From Chelonobacter oris (GTDB lineage Bacteria; Pseudomonadota; Gammaproteobacteria; Enterobacterales; Pasteurellaceae), in NCBI RefSeq assembly GCF_000772535.1, contig NZ_JSUM01000010.1:124001-188000 (forward strand): a DNA stretch of 64,000 nt, read 5' to 3'. Positions within the stretch are counted from its first letter, which is position 1; each line of letters begins with the position of its first letter. Position numbers and translations under genes: made by a program. The notes beneath the pieces were generated by a model, which was not told the origin of the DNA, did not search any database, and saw nothing but the letters and a program-made list of their open reading frames with translations. Below are positions 28,123 through 36,952 of the stretch, piece after piece.

Positions 28123-28389
28123 ATGATCGAAACAGACATTAATCAAACCGTTACCCAAACATTGGACACACTGGGGCTGCGCTGCCCCGAGCCTGTGATG
28201 CTGGTGCGTAAAGCCATTCGCCGTATGCAAGACGGCGAAGTGGTGTTAGTGCTCGCTGATGACCCCGCCACCACGCGCGATATTCCGAGTTTTTGCCAAT
28301 TTATGGATCACACCCTGCTACATAGTGAAGCGAATGAAGCCCCGTATCGTTATTGGGTGAAAAAAGGCAAATCATCAGCGCTCAAATAA
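28123..28389 (+). CDS. tusA: Sulfurtransferase TusA
   Basis: TusA accepts persulfide sulfur from IscS on a cysteine and passes it toward MnmA for 2-thiouridine in tRNA. The 88-residue protein has the signature [14 protein letters not shown] with Cys21 as carrier and [13 protein letters not shown] after it. Its 3' end overlaps the convergent DUF2254 gene by 15 bases. mnmA, its target pathway, lies at the left edge of this window. Confidence 0.95.
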   Translation: MIETDINQTVTQTLDTLGLRCPEPVMLVRKAIRRMQDGEVVLVLADDPATTRDIPSFCQFMDHTLLHSEANEAPYRYWVKKGKSSALK

Positions 28390-29631
28390 TCTCCGATGAA
28401 GCTTTTGTAATTGCGTTCGCGCCTGTTCCAGTACCAGCCCCTGCTCGGCATACTGCAAGCCCGACTCCGCCTGCCGGCAAGCCGCCTGTTTTATTGCCGC
28501 TTCCGGTGCTTGTTTCGAGATGATGTGTAAAATTTTCTGCAAATGAATTTGAATTTCCAAGGCGGCGGCACCGTCTCTCGCAATCGGTGCAAATGCATGA
28601 TCAACCAAATCCCGTTCATTTAGATTGACAATCGAAAGGCGGTCATATTTTATCTGCTGCGATGCATTTTTATCGGCTTTGGCGTCCAACAGCAGGCGCA
28701 TCAAAATAGTTAATACTTTAATCGCCGTGCCTGGGTCATTGACGGCCGGCGATAAAGCCCGTTGCGCCACTTCACTCAAAACTACCATGCCGAATTTGGG
28801 ATCTTGCGCATAACTGCGGCTGTCTTCCAGCACAAAAGCACAATCAATACTGTCTGATGATGCCGGCGCTTTATCACTGTAAGCCAGCGTCATGCCGCTG
28901 TAGATTAAATCACCGGGTCTGACGACGATTTCTAAATAACACGCTTGCGCAAGTGCGGTCTCTTGTAATTGCGGCATATTGATATGTGTCAAATAACCGC
29001 TGCTTGTCGCCCGTATCGCATATTCAAATCTCGCTTTTTCAATCGCGCCCGCCCCCATAAACGGCGAAGTGCGGTAGGCGATTAATGTTTTTGCCGTCGC
29101 TTGTTCAATTTTGCTCAAGGTATTATTCAGCCGTCCCAACTGCGATAACGTTTTCACCCAGCGAATCAAAATATAAATTAAATAGACCAAAACACACAAT
29201 GTACCGAGAAACAGAATGAAACGCCCCGACGCTTGATAATAACCGACGCCCAATGCAACCTTGGCAATCACGGCGTAAACAAAAGCGGATATAAAACTGG
29301 CGATTGCCACACGGGTGTTGTCGTCCCCCATCACCAGTTCGGTCGCACGCGGCGTGGCATTATTCGAGGCGGAAGCGAATGCGGAAACCATGATTGACAA
29401 TGAAAAAGTACTGACCGCCAACATACTGGAAGCAATAATACTCAACAAGGCATCAAGCGTTTCCGCGCTAACCGATACGATAAATTTGTCCGGCAAAAAG
29501 TCATGGGTTGATGCCGCCAGAAAGACGAAAAGCGTGGCAAACAGTGCCCCGCCGACCGGTGTCAACCACAGTGTATTACTCGGCTTTTTCAACCACAGTA
29601 ATAACGTAAACCATTTATTCTTCAAATTCAT
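28375..29631 (-). CDS. DUF2254 membrane protein
   Basis: A 418-residue protein with hydrophobic segments near the N-terminus (about residues 22-150) and a large soluble C-terminal part, the DUF2254 layout. Blocks such as [23 protein letters not shown] and [12 protein letters not shown] (split here for length) fit the family. Function is unknown; large predicted channels or sensors have been suggested. It overlaps tusA tail to tail by 15 bases and lies 24 bases from the GNAT gene. Confidence 0.85.
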   Translation of the reverse strand: MNLKNKWFTLLLWLKKPSNTLWLTPVGGALFATLFVFLAASTHDFLPDKFIVSVSAETLDALLSIIASSMLAVSTFSLSIMVSAFASASNNATPRATELVMGDDNTRVAIASFISAFVYAVIAKVALGVGYYQASGRFILFLGTLCVLVYLIYILIRWVKTLSQLGRLNNTLSKIEQATAKTLIAYRTSPFMGAGAIEKARFEYAIRATSSGYLTHINMPQLQETALAQACYLEIVVRPGDLIYSGMTLAYSDKAPASSDSIDCAFVLEDSRSYAQDPKFGMVVLSEVAQRALSPAVNDPGTAIKVLTILMRLLLDAKADKNASQQIKYDRLSIVNLNERDLVDHAFAPIARDGAAALEIQIHLQKILHIISKQAPEAAIKQAACRQAESGLQYAEQGLVLEQARTQLQKLHRRLFER

Positions 29632-29655
29632 ATCCTACTCGCCATGTCCCCTATT

Positions 29656-30102
29656 TCATGTTAAAACCAGCGTTTTCTGCATATTATGGTGCGACACGCC
29701 TTCTTCGTCGTAACCCTCGCCATATACCCGATAACCGCACTTTTGATAGAACGGAATCGCTGAATCCTGTGCGCCGAGAATCAGATCCGTTGCGCCGTAT
29801 GCGGCGGCACGCCGTTCCATTTCCGTCATCAACCGTTCGCCCAGTTTTTTACCGCGTTGTGATTTCAGCACCGCAATGCGTTGCAATTTATACACGCCGC
29901 CGGCATAGGGATAAATCCGTGCGGTTGCCAACGGCTGATTCTGCGCCGAGTACAGCGTAAGATATTCGCATTTGTCTTCAAATTCATCTATTTCAATTTC
30001 CATTGAAAACCCTTGCTCTTCAACAAAAACCGTTTTGCGGATTTGCAATCCGTCCAGATAAACCGGATCCTGCAGCGAGTTTGTCCAGCGTGCGATAATC
30101 AT
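29656..30102 (-). CDS. GNAT family N-acetyltransferase
   Basis: A 148-residue acetyl-CoA-dependent acetyltransferase. The acetyl-CoA site is seen as AVLKSQRGKKLGERLM (Q/R-X-X-G-X-G/A type) near residues 78-93 and the C-terminal FYQKCGYRVYGEGYDEEGV block. It is closest in pattern to the ElaA/YjdJ type of small GNATs. The acceptor is unknown. It ends before an uptake-pair hairpin on its upstream side (30122-30145). Confidence 0.85.
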   Translation of the reverse strand: MIIARWTNSLQDPVYLDGLQIRKTVFVEEQGFSMEIEIDEFEDKCEYLTLYSAQNQPLATARIYPYAGGVYKLQRIAVLKSQRGKKLGERLMTEMERRAAAYGATDLILGAQDSAIPFYQKCGYRVYGEGYDEEGVSHHNMQKTLVLT

Positions 30103-30121
30103 ACTTGCTCCTCAAATGATA

Positions 30122-30145
30122 AAAGTGCGGTTTTAACCGCACTTT
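30122..30145 (-). terminator. Paired uptake-sequence hairpin
   Basis: AAAGTGCGGTT-TT-AACCGCACTTT, an 11-bp perfect stem built from two uptake cores, between the small ORF at 30166-30321 and the GNAT gene. It can end the minus-strand transcript of the small ORF. Confidence 0.7.
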
Positions 30146-30165
30146 CAAACCGTAATCCCTTGAAT

Positions 30166-30321
30166 TTAGCCGTTAGTCGCCATTTTTGCAAGTAGCCCGT
30201 CATCTATTTTCGTTGCCTTGGCATAGCTTTCCCTTGCCTGATGGCGCTGAATATAAGCGCTAAAAGTCGGGTTCGGCTCAATCACCTTAGCAGCATGGAT
30301 ATAAAAAGTGAGCGGTCGCAT
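30166..30321 (-). pseudogene. Glutathione S-transferase C-terminal remnant, 51 codons
   Basis: A minus-strand frame of 51 codons (start ATG at 30321, stop at 30166) whose product resembles the last helices of a glutathione S-transferase: PNPTFSAYIQRHQARESYAKAT recalls the PXFKAYLDRHXARPAYQKA tail (quoted in parts only). No N-terminal thioredoxin-like domain is present upstream. A strong ribosome site (AAGGAGG, 6 bases before the ATG) is intact, so the fragment may still be translated. It is most simply a decayed gst gene; a new small protein cannot be excluded. Confidence 0.5.
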
Positions 30322-30350
30322 TGTGGCCTCCTTGGTTAATTGAGGTTTTA

Positions 30351-30794
30351 CTATAACCGCAAATCATGACGATTTCTGTCAGCAGTGTTTAACGGTGCTG
30401 ACAAACCCCGTTTTCGGCTCACCAACGCTGCAAACAGCAAAGTGCGGTCAGGCTGATAATGTTCATCACACAATTCAATGGCGATAATCTGATCCGGTCT
30501 GAAATATCGGAATGTTTGTCGTAGTTCGCACCATGCCGCCGCCAGCTGTGTCTGTTCGAAAAAACCGATGGCAAACGGATAAATAATCCGTTGCGAACAT
30601 TGTTGTTGCTGATTGCGGTAAGTGAGTTTGACTTTCAGTTGTTGGCGAAGCGCATGGCGTAATTTAATGAACACATCGTCCAAAAATGGCGGCGGATTGC
30701 TGCCGGCGTCAATAAACAGCGCACTGCTTTCCAATTGCTGCGATAAGTTGTCGGGTATTTGGAGTAACGTAAACAAACGTTCGCTTTTTGGCAT
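30351..30794 (-). pseudogene. WYL-domain protein, truncated regulator remnant
   Basis: A 147-residue product matching the C-terminal WYL half of YafY-type regulators: LKVKLTYRNQQQQCSQR, IYPFAIGF and AAWCELRQTFRYFRPDQI. The usual N-terminal helix-turn-helix (about 60 residues) and part of the middle region are missing. It starts with an ATG 20 bases beyond the potD terminator, so no room exists for the missing part. It may be a stable short protein or a remnant; the lost DNA-binding part argues against a working regulator. Confidence 0.6.
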
Positions 30795-30814
30795 TTGAAT
30801 CGCCTCGTAAACAA

Positions 30815-30849
30815 AAAGTGCGGTCTATTTTGACAACAGACCGCACTTT
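30815..30849 (-). terminator. Paired uptake-sequence terminator of potD
   Basis: AAAGTGCGGTCT and AGACCGCACTTT, a 12-bp stem from two uptake cores around an 11-base loop, then TTTTTGTTT on the minus strand. It begins 17 bases after the potD stop. Confidence 0.85.
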
Positions 30850-30865
30850 GTATACCCACTGCGAA

Positions 30866-31912
30866 TTACTTCGCAACTTTTAACTGCTGATAGTAGTTTT
30901 CATAGATAATCGCCGCATCGCCGACATCATCTTGCCAGTAACTTTTTTGCAGGATTTCCGCCGGTGGATAGAGCGAGCTGTCGTTGACCATTTCCGGCGG
31001 CAACAATTTTTGCGCCGCCAGATTCGGCGTCGGATAACCGATTTCTAATGCCAGTTGTTTCGCCACTTCGGCACTTAACAGGTAATTAATCAGCTTGTGC
31101 GCACCATCCGGATTTTGTGCGGTAGTCGGAATCGCTAAGGTGTCAACCCATAACACCGGCCCTTCTTTCGGCCACAACAGATCGATAGGCGCACCGTCTT
31201 TACGGGCAATATAAGCCGAACCGTTCCATAACATTCCCAAATCGACTTCGCCCGCCACAAACGCATTCGCCGGATTGTCGGAGCTGAACGCCAACACATT
31301 CGGACGCAGTTTCAACAGCTCTTCATAAGCCTGTTTGATCACCTCCGGATCAGTGGTGTTCGGATCCTGTCCCAATTTTAATAATGCGATATTGAAAATC
31401 TCACGCGCATCATCTAATAATTGCAGCCGATCTTGATATTCCGCATTCCACAAATCGCCCCAAGAGCCGATTTTACTTGAATCCACCACATCACGGTTAT
31501 ACGCAATACCCGGTGCGCCCAAAATTTGCGGCAGTGAATACGTATTATTCGGATCATACGGTTTATTCAGTAAGTTCGGATCCAGCTCTTTAATCACCGG
31601 CAATTTGCTGTGATCCAACGGCATCAACATGCCTTCCTTGCGCATTTTGGACACGAAATAATTTGACGGAGCAATCACATCATAGCCGCCGTTTTTGCCC
31701 AATGTTTTCAATCGGGCATACATGGTTTCATTCGATTCCAAACTGGAGACGATCACTTTAATTCCGGTTTCTTTGGTAAAATTGTCCAGCAATCCGCTCG
31801 GCACATATTCCGTCCAAGTGTAAAGATAAACCGTATCGTCATCTGCATTTGCCGAATGGCTGACAGCAAACAACATCGCCGCGGCGGTGAAAAGAGCCGA
31901 AAGTTTTTTCAT
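30866..31912 (-). CDS. potD: Spermidine/putrescine-type periplasmic binding protein PotD
   Basis: A 348-residue solute-binding protein with an N-terminal signal peptide ending near ANADDD (cleavage about residue 23) and the polyamine-binder start TVYLYTWTEYVPSGLLDNFTKETG (in parts). Acidic and aromatic residues around WTEY, DVIAPSNYF and the later MLWNGSAY fit PotD. No potABC transporter genes flank it, so it must pair with a transporter coded elsewhere, a common arrangement in Pasteurellaceae with duplicated potD. It is a single-gene transcript ending at the uptake-pair terminator. Confidence 0.88.
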   Translation of the reverse strand: MKKLSALFTAAAMLFAVSHSANADDDTVYLYTWTEYVPSGLLDNFTKETGIKVIVSSLESNETMYARLKTLGKNGGYDVIAPSNYFVSKMRKEGMLMPLDHSKLPVIKELDPNLLNKPYDPNNTYSLPQILGAPGIAYNRDVVDSSKIGSWGDLWNAEYQDRLQLLDDAREIFNIALLKLGQDPNTTDPEVIKQAYEELLKLRPNVLAFSSDNPANAFVAGEVDLGMLWNGSAYIARKDGAPIDLLWPKEGPVLWVDTLAIPTTAQNPDGAHKLINYLLSAEVAKQLALEIGYPTPNLAAQKLLPPEMVNDSSLYPPAEILQKSYWQDDVGDAAIIYENYYQQLKVAK

Positions 31913-32010
31913 AGCTTGATTCCTTATTAATTGCTACTCAACGTTTCTATAATAGTCTGTTTGAAAGGGAGATATTATAGTCAAATATAACAGTAAATGT
32001 ATAGAAAACC

Positions 32011-32964
32011 TTAATCTTCATTCAATAATTTGGCCGCGACAAATTTATCGGTAATCAATACGTCAATATAGCCGCCTTTCAATGCACCCAATATTGCACC
32101 GACTTTCTCTTTCCCACCGGCCAACGCAACGACTCGGGGACATTCTTTCACAAGATTAAGCGGCATACCGATGATAGGATCCTCATTTTCACTCAAGATT
32201 GGAACCCCGTTTTGATCATAATAATGTAGGCAAATATCGCCGACCGCACCTTTCGACGCCAGAAAACCCAGCATTTCTTCTTTGTAGTAAAGTCCCGAAT
32301 TCTTTAGCAATAGAGAAGGTTCCAACATACCTATTCCAATTAAGGCAACATCAATATCCTTGAATTGACTGACAACCGAAGCAATTTCATTACTGCTGAA
32401 CAGCTCATTTTTATAATTCATTGTTCCGGTTAAACTTTGCGCCGGTAATAAAAAAGGCTGACAGTTTAGTTTGTCAGCCAATTCATGTGTCATAAAATTA
32501 GCCTGAACACTGCCATTAATTCCGACTCCGCCCAAGAGCTGTACCACGCCTTTGGCTTTTATCGCCTGCTTTGGAAGTTGCTCCGTCATGGCTTTAATGG
32601 TATCGCTCCAAGCAGATAATCCTATCAATTCATTATCACGAATAGTTGTTTGTAAATAATACGCCGCCGCCGACCCAATCGCTTTTTTGATTGTTGCACT
32701 ATCGTTCGTTTCATCTATATCAACGATAACAACCTGATCCAAACTAAATTTCTCTTGCAATCGGTTTTCAAGATTCAGGAAAACTTCTGCCGGTTGAACA
32801 ATATTGATTTTGACGATTCCTTCGCTTAAACTGCGAGCCAATGCGCGAGAAACGAATGACTGAGAAAGATTGAGTTTTCTTGCAATATCCGATTGTTTCA
32901 TTTTATCGATATAATACAAATTGGCGATTTTAACAAGAAGCCGTAACTCATCCCGAATAGACAT
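32011..32964 (-). CDS. SorC-family sugar-responsive regulator
   Basis: A 317-residue regulator. The N-terminal helix-turn-helix is MKQSDIARKLNLSQSFVSRAL (about residues 22-42, quoted in parts) and the rest is the SorC sugar-phosphate-binding domain with GLSAWSDTIKAM, VQLLGGVG and IGIGMLEPS. It lies 126 bases downstream of the apiose structural genes, beyond a strong terminator, on the same strand. It probably senses a phosphorylated intermediate such as apulose 4-phosphate and controls the operon; the effector is an inference. Confidence 0.85.
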   Translation of the reverse strand: MSIRDELRLLVKIANLYYIDKMKQSDIARKLNLSQSFVSRALARSLSEGIVKINIVQPAEVFLNLENRLQEKFSLDQVVIVDIDETNDSATIKKAIGSAAAYYLQTTIRDNELIGLSAWSDTIKAMTEQLPKQAIKAKGVVQLLGGVGINGSVQANFMTHELADKLNCQPFLLPAQSLTGTMNYKNELFSSNEIASVVSQFKDIDVALIGIGMLEPSLLLKNSGLYYKEEMLGFLASKGAVGDICLHYYDQNGVPILSENEDPIIGMPLNLVKECPRVVALAGGKEKVGAILGALKGGYIDVLITDKFVAAKLLNED

Positions 32965-33044
32965 ACTAAGTAACCCACCCTCATCCTAATAGCGATATTT
33001 TCAACATCTGCATATTATCATCTTCAAACTTATTCATAAAATAA

Positions 33045-33073
33045 AAAAGGATTATAAAAATAATAATCCTTTT
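33045..33073 (-). terminator. Terminator after the apiose structural operon
   Basis: AAAAGGATTAT and ATAATCCTTTT form an 11-bp stem with a 7-base loop, followed on the minus strand by TTATTTTATG. It lies 18 bases beyond the isomerase stop and separates the structural operon from the regulator gene. Confidence 0.85.
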
Positions 33074-33090
33074 CTGACACCTTAGAAACC

Positions 33091-34509
33091 TTATCGGTGG
33101 TAATAGCACTCTAACCCTAAATATTTTGAAAATGCTTCGTATAGCACTTTAGCCGATGAAGAATGGTTAAATGCGACATGATGCTCAAAACCATTGTTAC
33201 AAATATAAGCCAATAATTGCTCCAATCCTCTGACTTGAATTACGGCTCGACAACCGACGGTATCCAAATCATCATCGACAAACTTACCCTCACCGACATA
33301 AGCTTTCACTTTTCCGCTGAAATCGTCCGTTGAAAGTCTGAAATACGTTAGCGGCCCCGCCTTCATTCGGCCATTGATTGCTCCACAGGTATTTTCACCC
33401 CCTACCGTTGTACCGATAATGTCCGCAGTGCTCATGAACGGCTCATGCAACTCATCGGTTGCAAAATTTCCGCAATGGAACATGACGCATTTATCCCTGT
33501 CATCGCCAAAATTATTGTTCCAATCAGCAATAGAGGCCGGTTTTACTGATGCAACAGATAAGGCATACATTGAAAGCGCCCCCATGACATCCACTTCACA
33601 CGCACTGGGAATAAGCTGCCCCGACATCACACTCATAATAGAACAGACATTTATTCCCAGTGTATTTTGCAAAGATGTCCAACACTGAATTGCCGTTGTA
33701 TCGATATCATTTTCAACAATCCAATGGCTGATCACCACAAAAAGTTTTGCCATAATTAATAACTTTTCTTCCGGAATAGTCGATGTATCCGCATTATTCT
33801 TTAACAATGCCAATTTATCCGGAATCCTTAAATCATTATCCCTTAAATTATGTACACGGCTGAAAATTTCCGATAAATCGATAGTCTCAACCGTCACCCC
33901 CAACCGCTCCAATAATTTTTCACTATAACGAACAGTATTAAAACTCGTTGGACGTGCGCCGATAGCCCCTACCCGACAACCTTTCATTGCCTTAACTATC
34001 CGGCATAACGCAATGAACTCTTGTAAATCTCGTTTAAAGATCGCACCGGTTAAGCGACAAACATGTTGAGTGGTTAACGTGAAAGGAATTCCGTACTGAC
34101 GTAAATTATTACATAACGAAATTTTTCCACAAAAACTATCACGACGTGTTGCCAATCCCATTTTATTTAATTCGTCTTCTTCAGCCTGAATGAGAACCGG
34201 TACATTTAGACCTGAATAACGAATAGTTTCCGAAATGGCTTTTTCATCACCAAAGTTAGGCAAGAGCACTACGATACCATTAATTTCATCTCGATGTTTT
34301 TTTAATAACTCTGCGGCAATTTTGGCGTCTTGATGTGATTCTATGCCGCCATAGTTGGTTTGCTCCGCTGTAAGCATAACCGTCTTAATATTCAGTTCGT
34401 CAAAAATACCGATGGCTTCACGTCTTGCGTCCCCCACTAAATAACTGGGGAAAAAACCTCGATTTGCGATAAGGACTGCCACGGTCATTTTTTCCAATGC
34501 TTTTTTCAT
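33091..34509 (-). CDS. apsI: Fucose/arabinose-isomerase-family protein, probable D-apiose isomerase
   Basis: A 472-residue protein of the L-fucose/L-arabinose isomerase family, starting at the ATG at 34509 with GGAG 8 bases upstream. Family-like blocks: LLPNFGDEKAIS near residue 81, GARPTSFNTVRYSE, TTAIQCWTSLQNTLGI, SACEVDVMGALSMYAL and GRMKAGPLTYFRLSTDD. In this locus it should convert the imported aldose to its ketose: D-apiose to apulose. The substrate is inferred from the neighbouring kinase, split transketolase and importer, the set reported for D-apiose use in Actinobacillus succinogenes. Another pentose or deoxysugar is the alternative. Confidence 0.72.
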   Translation of the reverse strand: MKKALEKMTVAVLIANRGFFPSYLVGDARREAIGIFDELNIKTVMLTAEQTNYGGIESHQDAKIAAELLKKHRDEINGIVVLLPNFGDEKAISETIRYSGLNVPVLIQAEEDELNKMGLATRRDSFCGKISLCNNLRQYGIPFTLTTQHVCRLTGAIFKRDLQEFIALCRIVKAMKGCRVGAIGARPTSFNTVRYSEKLLERLGVTVETIDLSEIFSRVHNLRDNDLRIPDKLALLKNNADTSTIPEEKLLIMAKLFVVISHWIVENDIDTTAIQCWTSLQNTLGINVCSIMSVMSGQLIPSACEVDVMGALSMYALSVASVKPASIADWNNNFGDDRDKCVMFHCGNFATDELHEPFMSTADIIGTTVGGENTCGAINGRMKAGPLTYFRLSTDDFSGKVKAYVGEGKFVDDDLDTVGCRAVIQVRGLEQLLAYICNNGFEHHVAFNHSSSAKVLYEAFSKYLGLECYYHR

Positions 34510-34531
34510 TTTAATCACTCCTATTATTTAC

Positions 34532-36004
34532 TTAAAATCTTGCCCGCTGTACGGCTTGTTGCCACAACATATAATTATCGACCATCATTTCAGATCGGCG
34601 GTTAGGCGCAATGATTGTCACTGCACGGGGAAGATTTGATAACGCCTGATAACCTTGCCACCATCCGATCGCCCTGCCCGCCAGAAAAGCAGCGCCTAAT
34701 GCGGATACTTCCGCAATATCACTACAAATGATTTCTCGTTGTAATAAATCAGCCTGAAATTGCATTAACCATTCATTCTTGGTCGGTCCGCCATCTACAG
34801 AAAGTGTTCCCAATTTTTCCCCAAGCGATTTCTCCATATTAAAAAAGAGATCGGCGACTTGATAAGCGATAGATTCAAATGCAGCTCTTGCAATCACTTC
34901 CGGTGTTGAGGAATCTGTTAACCCACAAATCATTCCTCGAACCTTACTATCCCAGTAAGGCGCACCCAATCCGGCAAGTGCCGGAACAAAATAAACGCCT
35001 TGATTACTTTCGACCGATTGAGCCATTTCACTGAGCCTCTCAACATTTCGAACACTTAAAAGTTTGGCTATAAAGCCTAAGGCGGCACCGGTATGCGTAA
35101 TATTACCTTCCAAAGCAAAACTTAATTTAGCGTCATGCCAAGCAACCGTCGTACTGACTGTGAGATCATTTACTGACAAACCTCTACTTTTCGTCATTAA
35201 GGAGCTGCCTGTACCGTAAGTCGCTTTGACAATCCCATCATGAAACCCGCCTTGTCCGTATAGTGCCGCATGTGAATCCCCTATCTGAGCGAAAATTGGG
35301 ATACCGTCGGGTAATACGCTGCAATGTAATGTTTCTCCACGGTAGCCGCTTGAAGAGATGATTTCCGGCAAACATTGCACGGGAATGCCGAATAACGTTA
35401 ATAATTCTTTATCCCATTGTGCCGTATGCAAATTGAAAAGTTGATAACGTGAGGCATTGGAGTAATCGGTAACAAAAGACTTGCCGTTTGTTAGCTGCCA
35501 AACCAACCACACATCAACAGTGCCTACGCAGATTTCACCATTGACCGCTCTTGCAAAGCCATTATCGATATTGTCCAATAACCAATGAATTTTCGATGCC
35601 GGAAATAGCGGATCAAGCACGGAACCGGTCAAATATTTGAGGCTTTCCGCCTTTGGCATGACTGCAATTTGTCGACAGAAATCTTCCGTTCGCCGGCATT
35701 GCCAACTAATCAGTGGAGAAAGCGGCTTACCGCCGCTACGTTCCCATGCCAATACCGACTCACGTTGATTGCTGATTGAAATTCCACTTAAATCGGCAAT
35801 ATCCAGTCGGCTTAAACACTGTGCAATCGCATCTTCGGTTTCATGCCAGATCTCTAACGGGCTCTGTTCTGCCCATCCCGGATATGGGTGATATAAGGCA
35901 ACCGGCCTGCTCCCTTTTGCCACAACTTTTCCGTCTTTGTTAATGGCAACCGCTTTTGTATTCGTCGTACCTTCATCAATTGATAAAATAAAGGGTTGAG
36001 CCAT
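34532..36004 (-). CDS. aplK: FGGY-family carbohydrate kinase, probable apulose kinase
   Basis: A 490-residue FGGY kinase. The phosphate-binding start DEGTTNTKAVAI, the GDSHAALYGQGGF region, GTGSSLMT and the FGGY signature area GLGAPYWDSKVRGM are seen, with the C-terminal DGGPTKNEWLMQFQAD adenosine site. It is nearest in pattern to glycerol- and xylulokinase-like members. Placed between isomerase and transketolase subunits, it should phosphorylate the ketose made by the isomerase (apulose to apulose 4-phosphate). The start at 36004 follows GGAG (AGGAGAATGCTATG). Confidence 0.78.
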   Translation of the reverse strand: MAQPFILSIDEGTTNTKAVAINKDGKVVAKGSRPVALYHPYPGWAEQSPLEIWHETEDAIAQCLSRLDIADLSGISISNQRESVLAWERSGGKPLSPLISWQCRRTEDFCRQIAVMPKAESLKYLTGSVLDPLFPASKIHWLLDNIDNGFARAVNGEICVGTVDVWLVWQLTNGKSFVTDYSNASRYQLFNLHTAQWDKELLTLFGIPVQCLPEIISSSGYRGETLHCSVLPDGIPIFAQIGDSHAALYGQGGFHDGIVKATYGTGSSLMTKSRGLSVNDLTVSTTVAWHDAKLSFALEGNITHTGAALGFIAKLLSVRNVERLSEMAQSVESNQGVYFVPALAGLGAPYWDSKVRGMICGLTDSSTPEVIARAAFESIAYQVADLFFNMEKSLGEKLGTLSVDGGPTKNEWLMQFQADLLQREIICSDIAEVSALGAAFLAGRAIGWWQGYQALSNLPRAVTIIAPNRRSEMMVDNYMLWQQAVQRARF

Positions 36005-36013
36005 AGCATTCTC

Positions 36014-36952
36014 CTATTTCAGCAGCGCCGACACTGAGTCAGCAACACGCTCGGCATCAATGCCATGGTACGCACGCATTGTTTTGCGATCCGCCGCCAG
36101 GGCGTATTCTCCGTCGGCAATACCGAGACGTTTTAAGCGAATACCCGCCCCATGCTCGGCTAACACTTCGGCAACCAAGCTGCCTAACCCGCCATTAATA
36201 TTATGTTCTTCAACCGTTACCGCCAATTTCACATGTTTAATGGCGTTAAATAGAGAGTGTGTATCACAAGGGCGGATAGAGGGTACGTTCACAACGACCG
36301 GCATAATCCCTTTTGCGTTGAGCTTTTCAGCGGCGGAAACAATTTCATGGACGGTTGATCCCATTGCAATCAGGGCAACATCAGAACCCGATTGAAGCAC
36401 ATCAATCTTTCCGGGAATAAAGCTATAGTCTTCAGAATGCAACTCCGGCAGATCTTTTCCGTCCAAACGAATATAGACCGGTCCGACAGTATTAATCGCA
36501 TAGTCAATAATCTGCCTGCATTCCATTGGACTAGACGGGGCGTAGATTTGAATATTGCCGAACCCACGCATCACACTAATATCATCCAAGCTGTGATGCG
36601 TACTGGCTAACGGCCCATAACTGGCACCGGAATTCAACCCGAATAATTTGACATTGGTATTGTTGTAGCAAACATCAACTTTAACTTGTTCATTAGCTCT
36701 AGAAACAAGAAAAGGCGCGGCGTTACAGGTTACCGCAACTTTACCTCCCAAAGCCAATCCCGCCGCACAGCCGACCAATGTCTGCTCGGCAATACCGACA
36801 TTTACCAGACGATTCGGAAATGCTTTGATAAACGGTGCAATTTTGGCAGTTGAGGTCGAATCGGCAACAACCGGTACTAAATCTATTCCGTGATTTACCG
36901 CATCAATAAATTTTTCTACCATAATATTGGCTAAATGTTCTGCGTTATTCAT
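36014..36952 (-). CDS. aptB: Transketolase C-terminal subunit, probable apulose-4-phosphate transketolase subunit B
   Basis: A 312-residue protein with the pyrimidine-binding and C-terminal transketolase domains: LVNVGIAEQTLVG holds the conserved thiamine-diphosphate glutamate, with YGPLASTHHSLDDI and VEEHNINGGLGSLVAEVL later. It completes a split transketolase with the overlapping upstream gene (8-base ATGAATAA overlap). In the apiose route this enzyme splits apulose 4-phosphate into dihydroxyacetone phosphate and a two-carbon unit for glyceraldehyde 3-phosphate, giving xylulose 5-phosphate. Substrate assignment is by locus. Confidence 0.8.
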   Translation of the reverse strand: MNNAEHLANIMVEKFIDAVNHGIDLVPVVADSTSTAKIAPFIKAFPNRLVNVGIAEQTLVGCAAGLALGGKVAVTCNAAPFLVSRANEQVKVDVCYNNTNVKLFGLNSGASYGPLASTHHSLDDISVMRGFGNIQIYAPSSPMECRQIIDYAINTVGPVYIRLDGKDLPELHSEDYSFIPGKIDVLQSGSDVALIAMGSTVHEIVSAAEKLNAKGIMPVVVNVPSIRPCDTHSLFNAIKHVKLAVTVEEHNINGGLGSLVAEVLAEHGAGIRLKRLGIADGEYALAADRKTMRAYHGIDAERVADSVSALLK

